Of a stretch of DNA of 64,000 bases, positions 24,001 through 31,056 are shown piece by piece. The stretch comes from a virus. Location of the stretch: IMG/VR virus record IMGVR_UViG_3300010399_000002, positions 1 through 64,000 of that record; one strand, 5' to 3'. The notes beneath the pieces were generated by a model that searched no databases, had not been told where the DNA came from, and worked only from the letters and a program-made list of their open reading frames with translations. Within the stretch, counting starts at the first letter, position 1; every line of letters begins with the position of its first letter. A program made the translations under genes and the position numbers.

Positions 24001-24474
24001 TTTCCCGTGCAGAGCATCTACTGAGCTGGCACGTAAGTGTTACTAAGTATGCAAGCTAGCTGTGGATGTCTTCGCGCTGGCTACCATTTGGAAACCTTTG
24101 GTCGCTTTCTCGTGGCCTTCTGTCGTAGAGTCAGCTTGGAGGACATCACGTTGCGTCACTCACTAGTGTACTAGTATAGAGTAGACCAGTCCGTTCAGTG
24201 CGCAGGGAACATAAGCAGAACCTGCAGGCATTTCCGACTCGGCTTGGACCAGATGAATCTTCGGTCTCGAACCATCGAGCGCTCGTCTTCGTTCAATCAC
24301 CATGGGTTGTGGTATTGAACCAGCGTCTGCTATTCGGTTTTCAAATGCGGCTGTTAACCGCGCTGTCCCTGTAGTACTAGTGAGATCCTGCGAGAGCTCA
24401 TACGGCGCTTCGCAAGTGGGGCATTCCCAGCGGTACCGACTGCAAACCTTGGAAGGCTCGCTTCATTAGGCACT
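24001..24474. other. Non-coding region, 474 bases, highly structured
   Basis: No open frame of credible length on either strand except a 22-codon minus frame near 24400-24465. The central part is bounded by a long inverted repeat (see 24159-24384). Several tRNA-like fragments are present but none makes a cloverleaf. Confidence 0.6.
24159..24384. ncRNA. Candidate structured RNA closed by a 13-bp stem
   Basis: CTCACTAGT plus ACTA (24159-24173, two-base bulge) pairs perfectly with TAGT plus ACTAGTGAG (24372-24384). Inside, CAGGGA (24203-24208) pairs with TCCCTG (24366-24371). Local hairpins CTCGA/TCGAG and GCGG/CCGC (24347-24361) follow. The strand cannot be decided from one copy. It could be a phage non-coding RNA, an origin or a packaging site. 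Confidence 0.5.
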
Positions 24475-24699
24475 TCAGTGCTGGTGGTTGAACCCTTGAC
24501 TCTCAAGAACCCTTGGGGAGCTCAGCGTTGAATAGCGCTGCGAGATCCGGTAAAGCTTCTCGCCTCCGTAGAAGGAGCCAAACCAAACGAAAACGTAGTC
24601 GGTGGTTGCGAAGGTATAACCGGCGTTGGTCCCTCGGGGCGCCTGGCACTTTGGCCCCTTCGCGTATTCGGTTGGTTGGTTTGCTATTCGCTTCATCAC
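24475..24699 (-). CDS. Small hypothetical protein, 74 aa
   Basis: Frame opens MMKRIANQPTEYAKGPKCQA. No clear ribosome site; TATACTATCC lies about 25 bases upstream and could be a -10 box. Composition is protein-like (aromatic and Gly-rich middle), but its isolation between non-coding stretches makes it uncertain. Confidence 0.42.
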   Translation of the reverse strand: MMKRIANQPTEYAKGPKCQAPRGTNAGYTFATTDYVFVWFGSFYGGEKLYRISQRYSTLSSPRVLESQGFNHQH

Positions 24700-25045
24700 A
24701 GTAGAACACTATAGGATAGTATAGGATAGGGATAGAAAGGGGGCTTTGGGGAACTTTATTTTCACTTTGTTTTCAATCACTTACAAGAAACACCCCTTGC
24801 ACGGTGCCCTCGTAAACCCTTTAGAACGTTGGGTTTACACGGGGTCTCAGAAGCCAAAAATGGGGATTTTTGGAGCTTCGGTGGGTCCTACGCGGCCGGT
24901 GGTAGTGGTAGGAAACGGCAAACGGACGCGGTACAAGAGCTGCTACGGGGTAGTTTTCGCGGCGGTGGGGTAAGGGAAAGGACCCTGAACAAATATCCAA
25001 CTTGGGGCTTGACACTCGGCCCCTTTTCCCCTTTCACTTTGGGAG
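24700..25045. other. Non-coding region with repeats, hairpins and skewed base composition
   Basis: Contains the iterated ATAGGATAGTATAGGATAGGG (24711-24731), a hairpin AAACCC/GGGTTT near 24815-24836, a near-perfect 12-bp stem GAAGC-CAAAAAT/ATTTTTG-GCTTC around 24850-24880, then a G-rich plus strand. A 75-codon plus-strand frame exists but is poorly supported. Confidence 0.55.
25004..25031 (+). terminator. Possible rho-independent terminator on plus strand
   Basis: GGGGC, a 10-base loop, GCCCC, then TTTTCCCCTTT. The T-rich side is on the plus strand, although all nearby genes are on the minus strand. It would stop a plus-strand transcript from the non-coding region before it enters QueE antisense. 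Confidence 0.4.
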
Positions 25046-25711
25046 TCAACGCATCTTGAGAAACTTATGCCACTGGCAGGTTAACATCCAATCCGGTCGC
25101 TGACGCAGGATCTCGATGACTCGACTGTGGTCTCCATCTGAATCCCCAACGCTGTTTATAGCTGAAAGATAGACGGGTATACCTTCGGGCCCAGCGTTGA
25201 CGATTCGGTCTGCATCCTCGAGACGGAAGTTCTTTCCCACCAGGAACTTCCATTCGTTAACCCAGACGGCGTTCTCGTACAGGAACCCTTGCTTGGGCGA
25301 GCACGTGATCCAACAGCGTTCTCCGACAGCGTCTGGAATCTTGAGAGTGCCGCTTGTCTCGATATGGATACCCGCCTCCGGCACAGCATCGATCAGCGGC
25401 TGTAGATCGTACAGGAACGGCTCGCCACCTGTGATAGATACCCAGGCAAGTCTGAAGTACTGGAAAATCTCTTCGGGCGTCATCTTCTTTGACTGGTGGT
25501 AGTTTGTGTCACAAAGAAACGCATCGCCACAGGCTGTACGACAGATGGAGTGCTTGGGATTCACTTCTCGCAGTACTCGCAGCTCGGGATCTTCGGGCGT
25601 CTCGTATCTCCCGACGTTGCACGCAGCTAGACGGACGAAAAACATAAGAGCTCCACAGTGTGTTGCTTCACCCTGAATTGATTCAAACGTCTCTGCGATA
25701 GGATATCTCAC
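25046..25711 (-). CDS. queE: 7-carboxy-7-deazaguanine synthase (QueE)
   Basis: Radical SAM enzyme of 221 aa that converts 6-carboxytetrahydropterin to CDG. Seen: ETFESIQGE near the N-terminus, FVRLAACN, a cluster-binding region with a long insertion before CRTACGDAFLCDT, and WVSITGGEPF. GTG start inside the stop of an endonuclease gene (GTGA). Its first codons appear recoded relative to an upstream copy (see findings). Works with QueD and FolE of this window. Confidence 0.92.
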   Translation of the reverse strand: MRYPIAETFESIQGEATHCGALMFFVRLAACNVGRYETPEDPELRVLREVNPKHSICRTACGDAFLCDTNYHQSKKMTPEEIFQYFRLAWVSITGGEPFLYDLQPLIDAVPEAGIHIETSGTLKIPDAVGERCWITCSPKQGFLYENAVWVNEWKFLVGKNFRLEDADRIVNAGPEGIPVYLSAINSVGDSDGDHSRVIEILRQRPDWMLTCQWHKFLKMR

Positions 25712-26562
25712 AGTTGAGACCTCACTTTTCTTACAACCTTAACTGTATCCGATAACTCCGACTCCCAAATTACGATTGCCTTATAGCCGTGATCTCGAAA
25801 GTGCTTGATTCGTTCTTTCTCTTCTGCTTGTCTGGACTGTCCTGTGATCAACGGACCGTGCCAATAGTTTCCAAACAACTCGATTACAACTCGACTATGC
25901 CTCGAAACAAAATCTGGCAACTTGCCGCCTACAACAAGTCCGCCTTTGATGTTTAACTTGAACTTGCCTGGAAAGTTACCTTTTAACAAACGCCAAAGAG
26001 CCTTCTCACATCCGTTTGGACGAGACAATCTAGCTCGTGTGTTAGCAGCCTTGTTTGCTAACAGAAGTCTTGTACTAGGCTTACGAAGAGACTTTGATAG
26101 GTTCAAGCAATGTTCTAGTGTTCTTGGTGGACGTTTGTAACCTTTTAACCTTTTTGAAATAGCTGCTCGTTGCTTATCTGTAACGACTCTCTTCGGCTTG
26201 CAGGCTAAATATTTAGCCCTAAGAACTGGGTCGGCCCACCTGAGCTTGGCTGCAGCTGATATCTTTGCATTACGAATGGGAGATCTTGCAGCTGCAAGAT
26301 GACGACTTTTAAACTTTGGATCTTTTCGATACCTACTGCGAAGCCTTTTTGAAAGACGTTTGCGTACTACACGCGGCATGAAGTCGTTGCCATTCTTAAT
26401 CCTGGTAGCTTTCCTTTTTGCTGCTACCTCAACACTGCGTAATACACCTCCTTCTACCCAAAGACTTTTTACATGTCTCCTATTTGCCTCTATACGCCTT
26501 GGATCTTGAAAAGCCGCCTTAACAGCGGCGGATATCTTTGGGTACCTTACGGGCTTCTTCAT
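25708..26562 (-). CDS. Free-standing homing endonuclease between queD and queE
   Basis: 284 aa from MKKPVRYPKISAA, five bases after the queD stop region. The basic N-terminal half has degenerate repeats (KISAAVKAAFQDP, KISAAAKLRWADP) and NUMOD-like stretches. The C-terminus is a Vsr/EDxHD nuclease: LPDFVS, VIELFGNYWH, then RDHGYKAIVIWE. VRYP near its N-terminus also opens QueE downstream, with every codon different. Confidence 0.85.
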   Translation of the reverse strand: MKKPVRYPKISAAVKAAFQDPRRIEANRRHVKSLWVEGGVLRSVEVAAKRKATRIKNGNDFMPRVVRKRLSKRLRSRYRKDPKFKSRHLAAARSPIRNAKISAAAKLRWADPVLRAKYLACKPKRVVTDKQRAAISKRLKGYKRPPRTLEHCLNLSKSLRKPSTRLLLANKAANTRARLSRPNGCEKALWRLLKGNFPGKFKLNIKGGLVVGGKLPDFVSRHSRVVIELFGNYWHGPLITGQSRQAEEKERIKHFRDHGYKAIVIWESELSDTVKVVRKVRSQL

Positions 26563-26564
26563 AA

Positions 26565-27017
26565 CTACACCTCCCAACGAGCTTCCGAAGTGCAAGTCTC
26601 TTTTAGCGACACACGAGACAGATAGTGCTTGTACTTTGCTCCGATCTCCGTGCCCAACAACGGACGCAGAATGTCCACAAAGCGCAGCACCAAATTCTCA
26701 CTTGAAGGATAAAACCCGTCACCTAGAATTTCTGGCACATAATAGATAACATCCTGACCTTCACCTTCGGCCTCAAGTGAACTCAATGGCCACGGACCAA
26801 GATGTTGATGGTCGAGATGATCTATAATAGCCTCATCTACAATTTTCTTCAGATCTCCGTAGTCCATTACAAAACCCGTCTCAGGATCTACGTCGCCTTC
26901 GACAGATACAAATAATACCCAATCGTGTCCGTGAAGCCGTGAACATTTTCCTTTGTGCTTAGGCAGCACGTGACTAGCATGAAAATTTCTCTCACAAGTT
27001 ATCTCGACTACACTCAT
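26565..27017 (-). CDS. queD: 6-carboxytetrahydropterin synthase (QueD)
   Basis: 150 aa. Makes 6-carboxytetrahydropterin from dihydroneopterin triphosphate. Zinc ligands H13/H16 are in HASH and H29/H31 in LHGHDW, with catalytic C25; GFVMDYGDLK, DHLDHQ, PSSEN and the C-terminal E of SLKETCTSEARW are all family marks. Confidence 0.95.
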   Translation of the reverse strand: MSVVEITCERNFHASHVLPKHKGKCSRLHGHDWVLFVSVEGDVDPETGFVMDYGDLKKIVDEAIIDHLDHQHLGPWPLSSLEAEGEGQDVIYYVPEILGDGFYPSSENLVLRFVDILRPLLGTEIGAKYKHYLSRVSLKETCTSEARWEV

Positions 27018-27027
27018 TCCTCACCCC

Positions 27028-27534
27028 CTAGAAAAACGTTTGTACTCCGTAGACACAGATTAAAATACTTTCGGCGCGCCCATGGTCTTTCTTGCGTCGC
27101 AACTTGTCTGACCACTTAGGATATAACCGGATGGCTTCTCGAACAGATGCCTCTTTGTCCGCCTCTTGTTTTCCTACGCCGAGCATGGCCTTCTTCCACC
27201 GCTGCGGTGAAACCCATTCCAGTCTGTAGCCTAGAGCTGTGATTATACCTTCCCAGATGCCGAGACCGTGGCCCATAAGGAACATGCTGTGGACTCCCTG
27301 GTTTGGAAGACTGTGTACACGCTCGAGAACCGCTACTGTGTTCTTGGGTAAATTCTGTATCGTCCAAACCATAGCTGACGTTACGAACTGCCTGCGTGTC
27401 TTGCGTCCTTTCTTGACCTTTACCGTAGGAGTGTCTGCGACTAACACAGGACTCCACTTGTTATCTACAAAACGCATGATGGTAACGGCGCCGCTCAAAC
27501 CTGGATCGATGCCGACACAGTATCTTGGTCTCAA
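27028..27534 (-). CDS. ruvC: RuvC-like Holliday junction resolvase
   Basis: 168 aa, RNase H fold. Acidic residues in GIDPGLSGA (D10), VLERVHS (E71) and KKDHGRAESI match the RuvC active site. TTG start overlapping the upstream stop (TTGA). Would resolve recombination branches before packaging. Confidence 0.9.
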   Translation of the reverse strand: MRPRYCVGIDPGLSGAVTIMRFVDNKWSPVLVADTPTVKVKKGRKTRRQFVTSAMVWTIQNLPKNTVAVLERVHSLPNQGVHSMFLMGHGLGIWEGIITALGYRLEWVSPQRWKKAMLGVGKQEADKEASVREAIRLYPKWSDKLRRKKDHGRAESILICVYGVQTFF

Positions 27535-27980
27535 CGTACAGCCTCGTATCGCGTTATTCGATCTTCGAGCACCTGCCCGTTCTCGCCGTAAAGCTTGTAC
27601 GGATGGACAGATGACTTTACACGTTCTACCAAGTTCTCGATGATGCTCTTGCGAGAGTCGGACACAAAAATATGAAAAACGTCCCCGACTTCAATCAAAG
27701 ACGCGTGGCGTGCAACGTACGCACTAATATAACTATCTTGGTCTCCGCCTTGGAACCACACCTTGAACTCAAAAAACGGAACACCGTACGTAGCACAAGT
27801 AGCCTTTACGACAGCGCCTATACCCGAATCGCTTCCGATGGAGCACACGCGTACCTGATCGAGCATAGCTGACTGTTGCATTTCTTCGATCAGATCTCGT
27901 ACAGTTACAGAACATGGATCATCTGGTTCGGGATGCTTCCAAGCCTTACTGCGCCATCCAACTATGACCACCGTTCTCAA
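27531..27980 (-). CDS. Putative Rossmann/SLOG-like nucleotide-binding protein
   Basis: 149 aa from a TTG with the strong site GGGGGAGGAG. Begins MRTVVIVGWRSKAWK and contains SIGSDSGIGAVVKATC and YVARHASLIEVGDVFHIFV, a layout like DUF2493/SLOG proteins with a Gly-rich loop and a later helix start. Function unknown. Confidence 0.6.
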   Translation of the reverse strand: MRTVVIVGWRSKAWKHPEPDDPCSVTVRDLIEEMQQSAMLDQVRVCSIGSDSGIGAVVKATCATYGVPFFEFKVWFQGGDQDSYISAYVARHASLIEVGDVFHIFVSDSRKSIIENLVERVKSSVHPYKLYGENGQVLEDRITRYEAVR

Positions 27981-27981
27981 G

Positions 27982-28965
27982 TTATCTCCTCCCCCGACGA
28001 ACTAGTCTGGACACGATTCCATCATGAATAAGCGTTGGCGAATAGTTCACACACTTCGCACACTCGTCCTTGAACAAACCTATGCGCATGAGTTCTTGCA
28101 TATCCTTCACCTTCGGACCTTCCCAGATCTCTTTGAGACTTTGCTCATGAAGATTGCCGTAATAATTCACTGTCTCTTTCTTGGGCTCGAAAATGTAACA
28201 ACACGATACCACATCTCCATCCTGCGTTACGGATACACTCGTGAACGGATTCAAACAGAAGCCGGCATGGGTTGGAACCTCTTCTGGCTGCCGACCTTGC
28301 ATGATACCAAAAGAATCTTGCACCGTTCTTATTGTAGCAAACCTATCCCAACCACGTTCTTGCATCAACACAGCAAGGGCCTCAACGTCACCAGAACCTT
28401 TCACTAGGTCAGTACATACCAATTGAAGCTCGATGAATGGTCTGTTCTCAACTGGTGTACCAACTAACGAATTGAAAAAGTAGTGCAAACTTGCTAACAG
28501 ATCATTCAACTTAGCTGGATACCGCATCTTGTGGTATACGTCTGGATCAACACTGTCGACTGAAATAGTCAGGGCATCGAGTAGCATCAAATCTTGTGTG
28601 ACTGTACTGCTCTCACGCCTCTTCTGCATGTTCAATCCGTGAGTACTCAAACCTACCATAAGACCTACGGTCTTTTGTAGATACCGTATGAAGTCTCGCA
28701 ACCTAGGGTGCATGGTAGGTTCTCCGGCTTGTTGTAATTCGATATACGATGAACCTTCGAAGTCTCCACGCTTGTACATGGTCTCGAGCAACTCAAACGG
28801 AAACAACCGTGGCTGGCGTTCTAGATTTGTTGTACGCAGGCACATGGGACACGCCAGATCACAAGCTGCTGTCAACTCGATCTGATAGATTGACGGTAGC
28901 CGTTTGTACGGTTCACCTTTTGCTTGCAGATATGCCTCTTGGCCGACGATTGGAAATGTTGTCAT
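27982..28965 (-). CDS. Radical SAM protein with SPASM-like C-terminus
   Basis: 327 aa. CDLACPMC (C35, C39, C42) binds the 4Fe-4S cluster; LQQAGEPTMHP follows. A C-terminal cysteine set (GFCLNPF, SCCY, CAKC) resembles SPASM/twitch auxiliary cluster domains. Substrate unknown; possibly peptide or base modification, given QueE nearby. Confidence 0.87.
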   Translation of the reverse strand: MTTFPIVGQEAYLQAKGEPYKRLPSIYQIELTAACDLACPMCLRTTNLERQPRLFPFELLETMYKRGDFEGSSYIELQQAGEPTMHPRLRDFIRYLQKTVGLMVGLSTHGLNMQKRRESSTVTQDLMLLDALTISVDSVDPDVYHKMRYPAKLNDLLASLHYFFNSLVGTPVENRPFIELQLVCTDLVKGSGDVEALAVLMQERGWDRFATIRTVQDSFGIMQGRQPEEVPTHAGFCLNPFTSVSVTQDGDVVSCCYIFEPKKETVNYYGNLHEQSLKEIWEGPKVKDMQELMRIGLFKDECAKCVNYSPTLIHDGIVSRLVRRGRR

Positions 28966-29180
28966 ACTTGCGCTCCTTCTGGTACTGGTGTAGCATTGAA
29001 CTTGATGTCCATGTACGTATGATCTTCGTAACTCAACTTAACAAACTGCGTCTCGGCGCATCGTTCACAGAAATAGACATTGTAATACAAACGCCTACGC
29101 GCACCGCTACCTGCCAAGCAATTGTCTGTATCTTTGTAACCCACACCTTGATACACGAACTTATGAGGATGGTCTGTCAT
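28962..29180 (-). CDS. Small zinc-binding protein, 72 aa
   Basis: CERC knuckle near residue 38 and a lone cysteine near 21; several His. Starts in an ATGA overlap. Not recognised. Confidence 0.65.
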   Translation of the reverse strand: MTDHPHKFVYQGVGYKDTDNCLAGSGARRRLYYNVYFCERCAETQFVKLSYEDHTYMDIKFNATPVPEGAQV

Positions 29181-29377
29181 GACCTCACCTTTATGCCGTT
29201 GGTCTTACCTAACACCCAACGCAACAGTTCTTCTTCGTGCTTATAGAATGAATACGTAGTACGATATCTGCCCACATGCTGTGGATTCAAACGCATGGCC
29301 TCTTCGGCCTCCGCAACCTTCTGCACTGCGGTATCCAACCTACTCCGAATCTCGATCTCTGTTCTCAACTTGATCAC
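29177..29377 (-). CDS. Hypothetical helical protein, 66 aa
   Basis: Starts within the 3' end of the upstream glycosyltransferase gene (38-base overlap). Mostly helical and charged (LDTAVQKVAEAEEAM). Not recognised. Confidence 0.62.
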   Translation of the reverse strand: MIKLRTEIEIRSRLDTAVQKVAEAEEAMRLNPQHVGRYRTTYSFYKHEEELLRWVLGKTNGIKVRS

Positions 29378-30623
29378 CTATCGGTGCTGGCTGACCTTTG
29401 AACTCAATCTTGTGTCCAGACACCCGTTCTAATATCCCTCGCTGCATAGCTGAATGCAAACTCTCAACTGCTGGAACCTTGAAACCCATGGTCTGCAGCA
29501 TACGCTGAACACTATCTTCGTATTTCTGATAGATCCAAGTATAGCTGTCCGGAGGACTGTCCAACAACTCGTACAGCTTGTTCTTGGCATCCTGCACATC
29601 TTTAAACTGGTCGGTCTTGTACAAATGCCGTTCATTGTGATGTAACGCATCTGGAAACGTTAACCTGTGTGGATACAGAGGAGCTGCTCCGTAGTACGCG
29701 GCCTCGAGCAACGTATAGCTAACGAAGTCTTGCAGCGCACAGTTGAACTGTACGTGTGCTTTGTTCAGAATACTATAATACCCGGCCTTCCTTAAACTTG
29801 TTGCTATTACAAATCTGTTGGTATACGTCTCGGCCATCTTAGCTGCTCTGATAAGCAAGGACTGGTCATTGCTCTTTAACTCGGATTGGCCTGTACACAC
29901 GATGAACCTAACGTCGGGACGTTCTTGCAAAACGTAGTTCGCCAACGACATGAAGAAATCTGGATCTTTCTCTTTGTCCCATCGAGAACTGAATACAACG
30001 GTCTTGTAGTCTGCGTACTTTCTTGGACTGAATGGATGAATTGACTCCAGTACAGACGAATCGAACACTGTACCCACAGCTTGTGCTTTGTCACTTGCAT
30101 AAGGCACAATGCCTCCATATCTCAGCATTTTAACTAGCTCTGGTGCTGCGGTGAAAACTCCGTTCAAAGCAATTGCAATCCCTCTTTCAAACTTGCGCAT
30201 CCACCAGGCCATGGGTGCTGTAAAGTCGTTTGGGTCTACGCTCTGTGCGTGACAGAACGCGTACATGGGTACCCAGTTCTTTTGATCCGGGCCGAACTTG
30301 AGTGACTGGCAATACGGCAACATCTCGAAACCAGGTGTCCAGAAGTCTTCCCAATAGACAACGTCTCGTCCAGGTTGAATGTAACCCTTTTCGATACCTG
30401 CCATTACCTGCAGCACTTGATTGAATCCCCACTTTGTCCGTTCACAAGTGTCCATGACCACACCTGACTTGATAGTGCGAACTACCTCGTCTGGACGGTA
30501 GACCCCGAACTCAATGCCATTGTGCTTCAAGCGTCTCTCAAACATTCCGTCCTGTTTACTCACAACCTCAGTCCATCGGGACGTGTACTGTTCACATGGA
30601 CAGTAGATCAATCGTTCTGGCAT
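29340..30623 (-). CDS. Glycosyltransferase, GT-B fold (GT4-like)
   Basis: 427 aa from the ATG that overlaps the upstream stop (TAATG). C-terminal nucleotide-sugar domain: FSSRWDKEKDPDFFMSLANY, VRFIVCTGQSEL and VQFNCALQDFVSYTLLEAAY (the donor-binding Glu region). Acceptor unknown. Confidence 0.8.
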   Translation of the reverse strand: MPERLIYCPCEQYTSRWTEVVSKQDGMFERRLKHNGIEFGVYRPDEVVRTIKSGVVMDTCERTKWGFNQVLQVMAGIEKGYIQPGRDVVYWEDFWTPGFEMLPYCQSLKFGPDQKNWVPMYAFCHAQSVDPNDFTAPMAWWMRKFERGIAIALNGVFTAAPELVKMLRYGGIVPYASDKAQAVGTVFDSSVLESIHPFSPRKYADYKTVVFSSRWDKEKDPDFFMSLANYVLQERPDVRFIVCTGQSELKSNDQSLLIRAAKMAETYTNRFVIATSLRKAGYYSILNKAHVQFNCALQDFVSYTLLEAAYYGAAPLYPHRLTFPDALHHNERHLYKTDQFKDVQDAKNKLYELLDSPPDSYTWIYQKYEDSVQRMLQTMGFKVPAVESLHSAMQRGILERVSGHKIEFKGQPAPIGDQVENRDRDSE

Positions 30624-30817
30624 TACCAACCTCGCTCCCGTCGTAACTTGGCTGAACTCACCTTGTACTCCTTATGCCACTTGAACAACAACTTACGAAA
30701 ATTGTTGGAGATCTTTCCGTGACCGATATCCTCTACGGCTACCTTGGTCAACAGTCTATCTAAAAGCTTTGCAGCCTCGTGCTGCAACTCCATCTCAGTC
30801 TCATCGTACAACGGCAT
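30623..30817 (-). CDS. Hypothetical protein, 64 aa
   Basis: Helical and basic at the C-terminus (AKLRRERGW). Coupled to the glycosyltransferase. Not recognised. Confidence 0.66.
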   Translation of the reverse strand: MPLYDETEMELQHEAAKLLDRLLTKVAVEDIGHGKISNNFRKLLFKWHKEYKVSSAKLRRERGW

Positions 30818-30823
30818 AATCTT

Positions 30824-31048
30824 TTACTCCGAATCACTCGGAGCCTCCATGAATCTAGCACACGCCTTGGCGTTCAAAATCTGCTCGTCGTTTGCATGGT
30901 TCATCCCCAACTCAATACGCCTCTCAATCCACGCTCGAATTGCATACGGAGCTGCAGGATCTCTTTCCAAAAGTACAAACAACATCTCATCATCCTTGGC
31001 CTTGTTCCAGCAACTGTTTGGAACTTCCCTTTCGTTAAATTTCTTCAT
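30824..31048 (-). CDS. Conserved-type phage protein, 74 aa
   Basis: The opening MKKFNEREVPNSCWNKAKDD and ERDPAAPYAIRAW match a small family often seen in phage genomes; function unknown. Lies between the glycosyltransferase group and the Mre11-Rad50 gene. Confidence 0.72.
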   Translation of the reverse strand: MKKFNEREVPNSCWNKAKDDEMLFVLLERDPAAPYAIRAWIERRIELGMNHANDEQILNAKACARFMEAPSDSE

Positions 31049-31056
31049 GATCTTGA

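Noticed and set aside
23790-24017. 75-codon minus frame across leader RNA copy 7
   Set aside because: It reads through the conserved RNA element and overlaps the next gene in another frame; the codons are explained by the RNA structure.
24301-24375. tRNA-like fragments (GCGGCTGTTAACCGC resembling a tRNA-Asn anticodon arm)
   Set aside because: No matching acceptor, D and T arms could be assembled on either strand.
24690-24722. CACTATAGG resembling the T7 promoter core
   Set aside because: Only the -7 to +2 part fits; the upstream half of the T7 consensus is absent and no single-subunit RNA polymerase gene is in the window.
24746-24973. 75-codon plus-strand frame in the non-coding region
   Set aside because: Possible TTG start after AAAGGGGG, but the frame runs through two hairpins, has no recognisable domain and would be the only plus-strand gene. 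Kept as non-coding.
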